DNA of 34,283 nucleotides from Eubacterium sp. OM08-24 (GCF_003438075.1 NZ_QSTA01000013.1:21945-56227), one strand, 5' to 3'; positions 26,262 to 34,274 are shown, counted from the stretch's first letter. Translations and numbers: made by a program. Notes: a model not told the origin generated them from the sequence alone.

Positions 26262-26325
26262 ATAAAAGTTTGGTCATTCTTTTTTATAATGTTACGGGTG
26301 TGAGCAAAGCCAAAATAATGTCTGA
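26262..26325 (-). repeat. Degenerate intergenic repeat (copy G)
   Basis: Begins AAAGTTTGGTCA and ends GGGTGTGAGCAAAGCC, the same order as inverted copies, but the central stem is eroded. It lies between the MmcQ/YjbR terminator and parS2. Confidence 0.55.
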
Positions 26326-26377
26326 TAACTGTTAATTTAATAAATTATCCGATGTTTAATAAAACCTGTTTATCAAA

Positions 26378-26393
26378 TGTTTCACGTGAAACA
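26378..26393. other. parS site 2
   Basis: A second perfect TGTTTCACGTGAAACA, 3.7 kb from the first, just past the end of the Cof-type HAD gene. The two sites bracket parA, parB, serS and the MmcQ/YjbR gene. Confidence 0.95.
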
Positions 26394-26397
26394 TTGT

Positions 26398-27228
26398 TTA
26401 ACAGTTACTCAAAATGTAATCAATCAGCACTGCTACTCCGTCATTGTCAGAGTCCGGCACAACAAAGTCGGCGCACTCAATACACTTTTTAGATGCGTCA
26501 TCAACCGCCGCACCAAAACCCGATTCGGCAATCATATCGGCATCGTTGTCGGCATTTCCGCAGGCACAGGTGTTTTGCATATCTATGCCAAGTATATTTG
26601 CAAGGTGGGATAGGGCAGAGGCTTTGGTTGCCGATTTATCCATAAGCTCAATGAAATGCTCGGACGAAGTAGTTATAAAAATATCTTCAACGGCATTTTC
26701 AAGCATAGACCAAATCCTTTTCCTTGTGTTCGGGTCGGTAGATATGTACTCTATGCTGTCAAGCTCGTGCCTGTGGTCAAATATAAATTTTCGCATATCT
26801 TCAATGTGTCCATGAGATGCCTTAACATAATCTATGTAAGCCTCGGTACAGCCGTAAGCAAGCGGATTGTCGGAGTAGCGCTTGTCAGTGTAGGTAAGAC
26901 CGTCCACAAATGCCTCGGATATAATATCCTCATCTTTCATAACATTAAGAATTTTCAGCACATCGCTTTCCCTGAGCGTTGCGGAATGAATTTTTTTGCG
27001 GCTTTTATCATAGATAGCTGCGCCGTTTGAAGTGATAAGGTAATCAATACCTTTTATGTCAAGTATGCTTTGCGGCATAGTGCCGAGCGGTCTGCCTGTT
27101 GCCACCGATACCGTAATGCCGTTTGCAATCGCTTTTTCAAGTGCGGAGTTTACGGCAGGGGTTAGGGTATTTTTGCTTGTGAGCGTTGTGCCGTCAAGGT
27201 CGAGCGCAAGTAATTTTATCTTATTCAT
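26398..27228 (-). CDS. Cof-type HAD-IIB family phosphatase
   Basis: A 276-residue HAD superfamily hydrolase of the Cof/YkrA type; family members dephosphorylate sugar phosphates or flavin and pyridoxal cofactors. Motif I is ALDLDGTTLTSKN, motif II ISVATGRP, motif III uses the KASALSHL lysine, and motif IV reads CGNADNDADMIAESGFG. The cap domain of about 85-195 has the C2B layout. ATG 27228 has GAGGTGA; the reading frame runs upstream to 27378, but that overlaps nth. The start is 7 bases after the nth stop, so it is second in an nth operon. Substrate unknown. parS2 lies immediately beyond its stop. Confidence 0.9.
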   Translation of the reverse strand: MNKIKLLALDLDGTTLTSKNTLTPAVNSALEKAIANGITVSVATGRPLGTMPQSILDIKGIDYLITSNGAAIYDKSRKKIHSATLRESDVLKILNVMKDEDIISEAFVDGLTYTDKRYSDNPLAYGCTEAYIDYVKASHGHIEDMRKFIFDHRHELDSIEYISTDPNTRKRIWSMLENAVEDIFITTSSEHFIELMDKSATKASALSHLANILGIDMQNTCACGNADNDADMIAESGFGAAVDDASKKCIECADFVVPDSDNDGVAVLIDYILSNC

Positions 27229-27235
27229 AGTCACC

Positions 27236-27862
27236 TCATATAATTTTAGGACAGAAGTCACGCATACAGCAGTTTTCGCACTTTGCGTTTCGTGCAGTAC
27301 ATACTGCTCTGCCGTGGAGAACAAGTCTATGGCAAAAATCGTTGCTTTCATTTGGCGGAAGTAAGTCACGCAGGGCAAATTCTATTTTTTTCTGATCCTT
27401 TAAATCGTGCAAACCAAGTCGCTTTGTAATTCGTATGCAGTGGGTATCCACCACAACAGCCGGTTTACCGAATATATCTCCGCACACAAGATTGGCGGTT
27501 TTTCTGCCTATGCCGGGCAATTTGGTAAGGTCATCAATGTTGTCGGGAACAACTCCGCCAAAATCCTCACAAAGCATTTTTGCCATAGCAACAATGTCTT
27601 TTGACTTTGTTTTATAAAGTCCGCACGATTTAATGTACTCGGCAACTTCTTCGGGAGTGGAATCTGCAAAGTCCTGAGCGGTTTTAAATCTCTCAAACAG
27701 CGCAGGAGTTACCATATTCACCCTTGCATCAGTGCATTGTGCGGCAAGCCGGGTGGCAATGAGTAATTGCAGTGGGTCGGTATATACAAGGCTGCAAATC
27801 GCATCGGGATACTCTGCCTTGAGCGATTCAACAGCTAAAAGGGCAATTTGTTTTTTATCCAT
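27236..27862 (-). CDS. nth: Endonuclease III (DNA glycosylase/AP lyase)
   Basis: Base-excision-repair glycosylase for oxidised pyrimidines. The 208-residue product has the helix-hairpin-helix KLPGIGRKTANLV with the catalytic Lys, the catalytic Asp in VVVDTHCIRIT, and a full [4Fe-4S] set CTARNAKC-ENC-CMRDFC (C-x6-C-x2-C-x5-C) at the C-terminus. GAGGTGAT precedes ATG 27862. It is followed by the Cof-type HAD, and its promoter lies back to back with that of the HAD gene at 27957. Confidence 0.95.
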   Translation of the reverse strand: MDKKQIALLAVESLKAEYPDAICSLVYTDPLQLLIATRLAAQCTDARVNMVTPALFERFKTAQDFADSTPEEVAEYIKSCGLYKTKSKDIVAMAKMLCEDFGGVVPDNIDDLTKLPGIGRKTANLVCGDIFGKPAVVVDTHCIRITKRLGLHDLKDQKKIEFALRDLLPPNESNDFCHRLVLHGRAVCTARNAKCENCCMRDFCPKII

Positions 27863-27880
27863 AAATATCACCTCTTTAAT

Positions 27881-27909
27881 AGTGTAACACAAAATAATTG
27901 CTATTGCAA
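27881..27909 (-). promoter_or_regulatory. Promoter of nth, sharing its -35
   Basis: On the minus strand TTGCAA (27904-27909), a 17-base spacer, TACACT (27881-27886). TTGCAA is palindromic and is the same hexamer used by the + promoter at 27904-27932. Confidence 0.75.
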
Positions 27910-27932
27910 TCCACATAAAAAACTGTTAAAAT
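27904..27932 (+). promoter_or_regulatory. Promoter of the HAD-mtn operon, sharing its -35
   Basis: TTGCAA at 27904-27909, a 17-base spacer, TAAAAT at 27927-27932. The -35 is shared with the nth promoter on the other strand. Confidence 0.75.
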
Positions 27933-27956
27933 ATAGATGAAAGGGTGATTTTTTAA

Positions 27957-28691
27957 ATGTATAAGAATTATGTTTTCGATTTATACGGAACATTAATTGA
28001 CATAAACACAGACGAGTGGAGTATAGATATATGGGAGAAAATGGCGATTTATTACGGCTACAAAGGCGCACATTATACTGCCGAGGAGCTTAATGAGGAG
28101 TACGGCAAGCTCGTTGAGGCTGAAAGAAAGGCTACTCATAGGCGCCACAAGGAATACGAAGTTATTGATATTAAGATAGATAAGGTTTTTAAAAAGCTTT
28201 ACAATCAAAAAGGTGTTAAGGTTACAAAAGCGGCTGTTGAGCAGACCTGTGCAGTGTTCAGATGTTTTTCCACAAAGTATATTAAACTTTATGACGGCGT
28301 AACAGAAGTTCTTGACGCATTAAAGGCAAACGGCAAGAAGATTTATTTGCTTTCAAATGCACAGAGAAGTTTTACAGCAAACGAAATGGATATGCTCGGA
28401 CTTACAAAATACTTTGACGGAATTTGCATAAGCTCCGATGAGGAGTGCTCAAAGCCGGACAGCCATTATTTTGAAATTCTGTTTGACAGATACGGACTCG
28501 AAAAAAGCGAGTCGGTAATGATTGGCAACGATTACATTTCAGATATAAAGGGTGCACACGATTTCGGCATAGATTCGTTGTATATTCATCAGAGCATTTC
28601 ACCTGAAATTGAGGGCGAGCTGCTCAGCAATTATAAGATAATGGACGGAGATGTGCATAAAATGAAAGAACTTTTGCTTAAGGGAGAATAA
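27957..28691 (+). CDS. HAD-IA family hydrolase with DxYGT motif
   Basis: A 244-residue HAD subfamily IA protein. Motif I is FDLYGTLID, so the second Asp of the usual DxDGT is Tyr. That form is known from L-2-haloacid dehalogenases and some phosphatases. Motif II is LLSNAQRSF, motif III SKPDSHYFE, motif IV MIGNDYISDIKGA. The helical cap at about 20-105 is typical. AAGGGTGAT is 6-10 bases before ATG 27957. The stop overlaps or abuts the nucleosidase gene, so they form an operon. Substrate cannot be read from sequence; dehalogenase is possible but not claimed. Confidence 0.85.
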   Translation: MYKNYVFDLYGTLIDINTDEWSIDIWEKMAIYYGYKGAHYTAEELNEEYGKLVEAERKATHRRHKEYEVIDIKIDKVFKKLYNQKGVKVTKAAVEQTCAVFRCFSTKYIKLYDGVTEVLDALKANGKKIYLLSNAQRSFTANEMDMLGLTKYFDGICISSDEECSKPDSHYFEILFDRYGLEKSESVMIGNDYISDIKGAHDFGIDSLYIHQSISPEIEGELLSNYKIMDGDVHKMKELLLKGE

Positions 28692-28693
28692 TG

Positions 28694-29389
28694 ATGATAG
28701 GAATAATTTGTGCAATGCAGATTGAGGCAGACGGCATAATTGCGCTTATGGAAAACAAAAAGCAAAGGGAAATTGCCAAAATGACATTCACAAGCGGAAC
28801 ACTCAACGGAAAGGAGCTTGTGGTGGTAGTTTGCGGTGTGGGCAAGGTAAATGCCGCTATGTGCAGTTTTGCAATGATTCAGAATTATAAGCCCGATTGC
28901 GTTATAAACAGCGGCGTAGCAGGTTCGGTTTCCGAAAAAGTCAGTGTCGGCGACATTGTAGTTGCTACAAATGTGGTCGAACACGATATGAATACAACAG
29001 CGCTCGGCGATTTGCAGGGTGAGGTTTCTTTCCCTGAGAGCAAGGTAATGTATTTTGAGTGCGATAAAAAGGTGTGCGATGCACTTTATAATTCAGCTCA
29101 AAAGCTCGAAAACACAAGGGTAGAAAAGGGAACAGTGGCAAGCGGTGATATATTTATTTCCGAGCGCAGGAAAAGAATAAAGATAGGCGAAACCTTTAAC
29201 GCCCTTGCGTGTGAAATGGAAGGTGCGGCGATTGCCCATATATGCTCAAGAACGGAAGTACCGTGCGGAATATTAAGAGCGATTTCCGATGACCTGAACG
29301 AAAATGAGGGAATGGATTTTGTAAAATTCTGCGAAATGGCAAGCAAGAAAACCGTTGCGGTTGTGAGCGACTTTGTAAATAATATTTAA
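28694..29389 (+). CDS. mtnN: 5'-methylthioadenosine/S-adenosylhomocysteine nucleosidase
   Basis: Cleaves adenine from MTA, SAH and 5'-deoxyadenosine, feeding methionine and purine salvage. The 231-residue product starts IGIICAMQIEAD with the conserved Glu near 11, has the VINSGVAGSV and GDIVVATNVVEHDM nucleoside-phosphorylase patterns, SGDIFIS, ACEMEGAAIAHIC with the substrate-binding Glu, and the catalytic Asp in RAISDDLNE. Two ATGs, 28691 and 28694, lie 4 and 7 bases from AGGGAG; the second fits better. The HAD gene precedes it directly and a strong terminator follows. Confidence 0.94.
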   Translation: MIGIICAMQIEADGIIALMENKKQREIAKMTFTSGTLNGKELVVVVCGVGKVNAAMCSFAMIQNYKPDCVINSGVAGSVSEKVSVGDIVVATNVVEHDMNTTALGDLQGEVSFPESKVMYFECDKKVCDALYNSAQKLENTRVEKGTVASGDIFISERRKRIKIGETFNALACEMEGAAIAHICSRTEVPCGILRAISDDLNENEGMDFVKFCEMASKKTVAVVSDFVNNI

Positions 29390-29390
29390 T

Positions 29391-29428
29391 AAAAAGAACG
29401 ACCATAGTAAGTTATGGTCGTTCTTTTT
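29391..29428 (+). terminator. Terminator after mtnN
   Basis: A perfect 16-base stem: AAAAAGAACGACCATA (29391-29406) with TATGGTCGTTCTTTTT (29413-29428), 6-base loop. Confidence 0.92.
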
Positions 29429-29495
29429 GCAAAAAGGGGAGAGGAAAGTTATTAACATTTGATTAATGAAATGTTGAAAACAATTACGCTTTACA

Positions 29496-29820
29496 GCACA
29501 AAGTAAGAAAGTTACACTTTAGCAGTCTTAGAGAAAAGATACTCTAAAGGACACAAAAGATTGCGTGTGTGGCTAATTTGCCCTTGAAAAGTGGCAAATT
29601 AGTGGATGTAGTAGCGTGGTTTTTCCTTTGTTGCTGTCGCATTTTAGGTTTTCACCGTTATGTTTAAGCCGTTTGGCTATCAAAATTTGCAATAACATAA
29701 AGTATTTGTGGGCTTTGCCCCCCCCACACCCTTTGAAAAGGTTGACCAAACTTTTTTGTTTTTGGAGCGGATAGTTTTGTATTTCAAAAACTTTCTTGCC
29801 CGTTAAAAATCAGTTAAAAC
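29496..29820 (+). repeat. Long copy of the multi-hairpin intergenic repeat (copy H)
   Basis: Near-complete match to copy A, in the same orientation, filling most of the 29429-29853 gap. It keeps CTAATTTGCC/GGCAAATTAG near 29570-29601 and the CAACC-like stem at its end. One arm of the second hairpin is deleted, and the GCCCAC arm of the third has become an eight-C run at 29718-29725, so this copy's third stem is lost. No ORF of interest lies here. Confidence 0.8.
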
Positions 29821-29853
29821 CACAATTCCTCAACTATTGCCCTATAATCAAAA

Positions 29854-30336
29854 CTATTCCTTTTTCATAAGCTCAATCGCTTGCTTTCCTGTAATATGCT
29901 CAATGCTAATCTCAACACAACAAAGTCCGTTCCATTCCCGCTGAATTTCTTTTTCAACTGCGGTAACATCGTTGTTGTATTTTAATCCGAACATTGTCAT
30001 AGCAGACTTTATTTTTTCGGTATCACTCATAATTTTTGCTCTGCCAAACACAACCACACTCTTAAACAAAGTGGTGAGCTTTTCGGCGTCTACCTCGTTT
30101 TTGTCAATCACGCAGAAAGATACCTTGTCATTTGCTCTGACAGCGTCTAACTTATGCCCACTCTTGGCGCAGTGAAAATAAATTTTGCCGTCTGCATACA
30201 CAAAATTGAGCGGAACAGTGTAGGGGTAGCCGTCATCGCCGCTAACAGCAAGCACACCGCTTTTGCTGTTTTTCAATATAGTAATGCACTCGTCATTTGT
30301 AAGCCGTTGCTTAAATCTTCTCATTTTGCGAAACAT
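29854..30336 (-). CDS. Pyridoxamine 5'-phosphate oxidase-related flavin-binding protein
   Basis: A 160-residue split-barrel protein of the NimA/pyridoxamine-5'-phosphate-oxidase-like group, which usually binds FMN. Visible are the N-terminal LTNDECITILKNSKSGVLAV, then GYPYTVPLNFVYADGKIYFH, GHKLDAVRANDKVSFCV and VVVFGRAKIM. Members of this group include 5-nitroimidazole-resistance proteins, but many are of unknown substrate, so no resistance claim is made. GAGGCGA precedes ATG 30336; ATG 30324 is a less supported alternative. It stands alone, opposite mtnN, next to a bidirectional hairpin. Confidence 0.87.
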   Translation of the reverse strand: MFRKMRRFKQRLTNDECITILKNSKSGVLAVSGDDGYPYTVPLNFVYADGKIYFHCAKSGHKLDAVRANDKVSFCVIDKNEVDAEKLTTLFKSVVVFGRAKIMSDTEKIKSAMTMFGLKYNNDVTAVEKEIQREWNGLCCVEISIEHITGKQAIELMKKE

Positions 30337-30373
30337 TTTATCGCCTCTGGTTATATTATGTCATAATAAAGTG

Positions 30374-30404
30374 AAAACGGCAAGCAAAATTCACTTGCCG
30401 TTTT
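30374..30404. terminator. Terminator-like hairpin after xpt
   Basis: AAAACGGCAAG (30374-30384) pairs with CTTGCCGTTTT (30394-30404). On the minus strand it would end xpt transcription. Confidence 0.8.
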
Positions 30405-30421
30405 GTTATTTAATGTTACTG

Positions 30422-30997
30422 TTATCTAAATGTAATCGTGCCTTTTTCGGCATCCATAGAGTCCACGATCGCAAGGGATTCAAGCTGATATCCGAGGTTG
30501 CGTATAATCTTGCCGCCGTTTTGAAAACCTTTTTCAATCGCAATTCCAATGCCCTCAACAGTGCCGCCTGCCTGATTTATAATAGAAATAAGACCTTGCA
30601 AAGCACAACCGTTGGCAAGAAAATCATCAATAATAAGAACATGGTCGTTTTCGTTTAAAAACTTTTTTGAAACAATTACCTGATTTTTGCATTTGTGAGT
30701 AAAAGACTCAACCTCCGCAATATACATATCGCCGTCAATATTGATACTCTTAGACTTTTTTGCAAATACAACGGGCACATTAAAGTGCATGGCAACCACG
30801 CAGGCAATGCCGATTCCCGATGCCTCAATGGTAACAATTTTATTTATATTTTTTCCCGCAAATCTTTTCTTAAATTCCGCACCCATTTGATTAAACAGGT
30901 TAATGTCCATTTGATGATTTAAAAAGCTGTCAACCTTAAGCACATTCCCCTCTTTTATGATTCCGTCCTTTACAATTCTCTCTTCCAAAAAATTCAT
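30422..30997 (-). CDS. xpt: Xanthine phosphoribosyltransferase
   Basis: Salvages xanthine to XMP with PRPP. The 191-residue length is normal, and family features are complete: N-terminal [47 protein letters not shown] and the PRPP-binding loop [16 protein letters not shown]. The start ATG 30997 has a purine-rich stretch just upstream. In relatives xpt often has a guanine riboswitch; I looked at the 31000-31136 leader and do not see one. No second purine gene is adjacent. A terminator closes it. Confidence 0.95.
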   Translation of the reverse strand: MNFLEERIVKDGIIKEGNVLKVDSFLNHQMDINLFNQMGAEFKKRFAGKNINKIVTIEASGIGIACVVAMHFNVPVVFAKKSKSINIDGDMYIAEVESFTHKCKNQVIVSKKFLNENDHVLIIDDFLANGCALQGLISIINQAGGTVEGIGIAIEKGFQNGGKIIRNLGYQLESLAIVDSMDAEKGTITFR

Positions 30998-31136
30998 AGC
31001 ATTTCATCTCTTTCCTTTGTGTTTCCTTGCCTTGTCCGCAAAGAAATTTTTTAATGCATAATATTATAAATTATATACTTTTTTCTAAGAAAAGCCTTTG
31101 TAAGAATAAATTTCAAATGGACTGTTTTATGATATA

Positions 31137-31874
31137 TTATTTTAGAAAAACTTTATCATTATGATATTCAATATTTTTTCTTAGATTATTGGATATATCT
31201 TTTACATAATTATATTGTTCGTCTATTTTTATTAAATTTTTATCTTTTTCGGATAATTGATTTGACACTGAAATACAACCATTTACCTTAAATGTAATTA
31301 ACCCTAAATCAAAAAGTTTATCATAAAGAGGCGATAAAAGTAAACCATTATCAGGACTTAAACGTTCAAAATTGTCAGCACTCCTCCAGGGCTTGATATG
31401 ACTTGCAACCAGTAACCGTTCATCAGATATACCTGTTACAATACAGCTTTTATATTTATTTATCAGTCTTTCTCTAAATATGCCTTGTCCTCTTCTCGCC
31501 ATAATAATGGCTTCTTTCTCGGTTTGACTTAAATTTGAATCGTTAAAAATCATTTTTATTTCTCTTTGTTCAATAGGATTTACGGCTTGTCCTTCTATAT
31601 TACTTTTATATTCGACTAACCCCCAAAAACCTTCACCCAGTCCAAATACAGAATAAAATAAATTTTCAGCGCCTCTATATGAACGAGTTTGTATGCAATG
31701 TCGTTGAATAGTAGCAGAAACATTGTTTTTCCAATTTAGATTAGTATTTATGTACGGCATAGTCTTGTTTTGTTCTATTGTAGAGTTAATTTCTTTTAAA
31801 GAACCTGCTCCATCTAATTGTTTTAATGCACGAATAATCTCAGCAAGATATGAAGTATCACGGTTCTGGTGCAT
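31137..31874 (-). CDS. HNH_2-domain nuclease-like protein
   Basis: A 245-residue protein whose second half is an HNH_2 nuclease domain: SCIVTGISDERLLVASHIKP, then DNFERLSPDNGLLLSPLYDK and LFDLGLITFKVNGCISVS. This is the form used by restriction-type and DNA-binding proteins. The first half (TSYLAEIIRALKQLDGAGSL, with WKNNVSATIQRHC) looks helix-turn-helix-like and may bind DNA. AGGAG is a few bases before ATG 31874. It lies 50 bases downstream of the HD gene on the same strand, in an AT-rich block. Role unknown; a restriction or defence role is an inference. Confidence 0.85.
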   Translation of the reverse strand: MHQNRDTSYLAEIIRALKQLDGAGSLKEINSTIEQNKTMPYINTNLNWKNNVSATIQRHCIQTRSYRGAENLFYSVFGLGEGFWGLVEYKSNIEGQAVNPIEQREIKMIFNDSNLSQTEKEAIIMARRGQGIFRERLINKYKSCIVTGISDERLLVASHIKPWRSADNFERLSPDNGLLLSPLYDKLFDLGLITFKVNGCISVSNQLSEKDKNLIKIDEQYNYVKDISNNLRKNIEYHNDKVFLK

Positions 31875-31924
31875 AAAAAACTCCTATCTGTATTAATTCT
31901 ATAATATTGATTTAAAAATTAATA

Positions 31925-33550
31925 TCATATCAAAGCCTTGTAAAGTTCCTTACAAAGCTCTTCTTTATTTATAGGTTTTTTCCCCTCTTTATAAAAAAGA
32001 TAGAAAAAATACTTGCTCTTAATTTTATCACTTTCTAAAAGTGAAACAACTTTTTTTAAAGGGAAAGTGTTATCTCCTGTTTTTTGGGGAAATTTTATAG
32101 GAATATTAGATAAATCGTCCTTGTTAAATCCACTATAGAAATTACTAGCTTCTAATAAGACAAAGTCACAATCCATACCATTTTTATTCGCATATGATTT
32201 TAAAGCGTTAATTACTTTTAGGATTTTTTCTTTTTGTGTTCTCTGAGCATTCTTTGTACTTTGACCTATTTGGTATCTTTCATCATCTAGATTTTTTAAA
32301 TCCTGCTCTATTTTCGCTATTACGCTGTCGTTGATTATCCAACTTTCAGAATTTTTTCTCATATATTTTTCTGTTTCAGATAAAGCTTCATAAAAATTAT
32401 TCTGCATGATTCCTTCAGTACCAAATTGAAGCGAAACATAAGCTTTATATTCAGATTCTGATTTCCATAACGGATGACGCCTGTCTTTTCTGGAGAAATA
32501 CTCCATACATAAAGGATCTTGCTTATTTTTCTTTAATAAGTGTACAATATCATCATCACATAGTAACGATATTTCCAAATCATTATTTAAAATATGTCCC
32601 TCAAGACTCAAAGATTCTAGAGAAAACAATTTTCCCTCATTGTTTGTTGAAAATCTCGTATTTAAATTATCAATAACATGTTGAATTATATACATATCAT
32701 ATAAAACAATTGGGTGAGTTTGTATCCACTTTCTTTCAGCATCGTGAGCATAAACGACATTTTCTATTACGCTGATTGCGTTTTTATTGTATCCCAAACT
32801 TGCCTTATTATTATCTCTAATAACAATAGTTAATGAAGAGAGTAATCTTGCATAATCAATATTAACCGTCTCAAAACCTGTAAAATACGCATCTCTAATT
32901 AAATAATCCAATCTGTCAACATCGATTACTTTTGAATTAAGCAGTGTTATTATGCAATTGTATATCGAATTTAATAAATTATTTTCCGAATATTTATATC
33001 CAGTAATGCATCTTGCAAATAATTCTTTTTCAAAATCATTTTCAAAATAATATCCAAAACATTTTAATCCAACAATTGCACTCATTATTTCATGCGGAGC
33101 AGCAGATTTACTATTTTCAGGAATATCATTTTTAAAAGATTCAGTATTTACAAAAGAAGTTAACTTATTGTGTAGTTCTGAGTAGCCGCCATTCTCATCT
33201 AGGTAATATTTCTCACCTGTATGAGAAAAAGGAGCATGTCCAACATCATGTAATAAACATGCCAATAGAAAAACTTCCTTTATTCTTTTTAAATCAACAT
33301 CAAACTCAACCGAATCCACTTTTTCTAAATCAGCAAATACACTTTTAGCCGCAATTGTACCCAAATGATACACGCCTATCGAATGTATGAATCTATTATG
33401 TACCGCTGCAGAATATAATGGAGAATAGCTTGTTTGAACTATTCTCCTTAAGCGTTGAAATTCAGCACTATCGATAATATTATTAACATAGTTGGCTGGT
33501 ATCTTCACATAGCCATATATAGGATCCTTAAATCGCTTATATTCTTGCAT
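31925..33550 (-). CDS. HD-domain phosphohydrolase (dNTPase/SAMHD1-like)
   Basis: A 541-residue HD superfamily protein of the COG1078 type. The N-terminus has FKDPIYGYVKIPANYVNNII, EFQRLRRIVQTSYSPLY and H56/H62 in HNRFIHSIGVYHLG. The catalytic HD pair is H101-D102 in LLACLLHDVGHAPFSHTGEK. A later Asp is in VIDVDRLDYLIRDAYFTG. Known relatives hydrolyse dNTPs or act as nucleotide-dependent phosphohydrolases. The C-terminal 300 residues (helical, IEQDLKNLDDERYQIGQ) are less typical. The small gene ends 2 bases before its start, so they are coupled. Substrate not determined. Confidence 0.88.
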   Translation of the reverse strand: MQEYKRFKDPIYGYVKIPANYVNNIIDSAEFQRLRRIVQTSYSPLYSAAVHNRFIHSIGVYHLGTIAAKSVFADLEKVDSVEFDVDLKRIKEVFLLACLLHDVGHAPFSHTGEKYYLDENGGYSELHNKLTSFVNTESFKNDIPENSKSAAPHEIMSAIVGLKCFGYYFENDFEKELFARCITGYKYSENNLLNSIYNCIITLLNSKVIDVDRLDYLIRDAYFTGFETVNIDYARLLSSLTIVIRDNNKASLGYNKNAISVIENVVYAHDAERKWIQTHPIVLYDMYIIQHVIDNLNTRFSTNNEGKLFSLESLSLEGHILNNDLEISLLCDDDIVHLLKKNKQDPLCMEYFSRKDRRHPLWKSESEYKAYVSLQFGTEGIMQNNFYEALSETEKYMRKNSESWIINDSVIAKIEQDLKNLDDERYQIGQSTKNAQRTQKEKILKVINALKSYANKNGMDCDFVLLEASNFYSGFNKDDLSNIPIKFPQKTGDNTFPLKKVVSLLESDKIKSKYFFYLFYKEGKKPINKEELCKELYKALI

Positions 33551-33552
33551 TT

Positions 33553-33915
33553 TTATACCCCTAGTTTTGATACAGTTTGTTTGTTAATAAATGCTAACAA
33601 AACATCAAATGCTAAATATCCTCTAAACTTATTTATCAAATCATTAATAGTAATTTCCGATTTAAGTCCAATGCCAAGCGAATCACTGCAAGAAGTTTCT
33701 TCAAATATATCAGAATAATTTCTAAACATATCGTTAGTACTTTCTCTTGAGAGGATTAGGATAGCTTTTTCTCCTTTTGAATTTAAAAATTTTACAACTT
33801 CAGCCCCATAGTCCTCTAGTTCTTTATATGAAACAAATCTATTATTTGCATTATTAGCCATTCTTTCAATTAATGCATTAGCAGCTAAATCTTCAATTCC
33901 TATATAAACGCACAT
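33553..33915 (-). CDS. Small protein of unknown function linked to the HD gene
   Basis: A 120-residue protein with no family I can name. It has mixed helices and strands: YIGIEDLAANALIERMANNA, FVSYKELEDYGAEVVKFLNS, a hydrophobic strand AILILSREST, an acidic stretch FEETSCSDSLGIGL, and LINKFRGYLAFDVLLAFINK. There is no signal peptide or zinc site. GAGG lies just upstream of ATG 33915. It is the first gene of the unit and is separated by 2 bases from the HD gene, which suggests the two products work together. Codons are very AT-rich. Confidence 0.75.
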   Translation of the reverse strand: MCVYIGIEDLAANALIERMANNANNRFVSYKELEDYGAEVVKFLNSKGEKAILILSRESTNDMFRNYSDIFEETSCSDSLGIGLKSEITINDLINKFRGYLAFDVLLAFINKQTVSKLGV

Positions 33916-34228
33916 ATATGTCCTCTTTTCAATATATTTTAAAAAAATTTACTATTTACAATTATATGTATTCAATAAAACTCAGTATATATTTTTATTA
34001 TATTCAGTTATATTCAGTTTATGAAATAAAATATAAAATAGATTAAAATTTAAATATTTTAACATATAATAATATATAATATTATAGCATATTATATATT
34101 AAAAGGCAATCAATAAAAATAATATGTAAAATCTGCAAAAAGCAAATAAACAAAGATTATTTTTTTTACCGCAATAGCTGCGCTATGAGGACACCACAGT
34201 GAGATAAAAAACAGCACCATCGTTTGAC
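33916..34228. other. AT-rich non-coding spacer with tandem repeat
   Basis: Beyond the small gene there is no ORF. The stretch is almost all A and T around 34020-34120. A 10-base tandem repeat TTATATTCAG (33998-34007 and 34008-34017) is followed by TT. It probably holds the promoter of the minus-strand unit, but I cannot place boxes with confidence. Confidence 0.5.
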
Positions 34229-34274
34229 CCGACCCCCAAAAGTTAGACCTAAAAAATCTAACTTTGGAGGTCGG
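34229..34274. mobile_element. Imperfect palindrome resembling an IS3-type element end
   Basis: CCGACCCCCAAAAGTTAGA (34229-34247) pairs with TCTAACTTTGGAGGTCGG (34257-34274) around AAAAAA-type sequence, with one mismatch and one bulge. Phrases such as GACCCCCAAAAGTTAGAC occur at ends of IS3/IS150-like elements in Firmicutes. No transposase is in the window, so this could also be a plain hairpin terminator. Confidence 0.4.

Noticed and set aside
26377..26613. Plus-strand open frame starting MFHVKH
   Set aside because: It begins in parS2 and runs antisense to the HAD gene; no ribosome site.
29500..29850. Small protein genes in the repeat-filled gap
   Set aside because: Any frames there are repeat-derived and lack ribosome sites.
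31000..31136. Guanine riboswitch ahead of xpt
   Set aside because: I looked for the conserved purine-aptamer core on the minus strand and did not find it; a promoter-like TATAAT is all that stands out.
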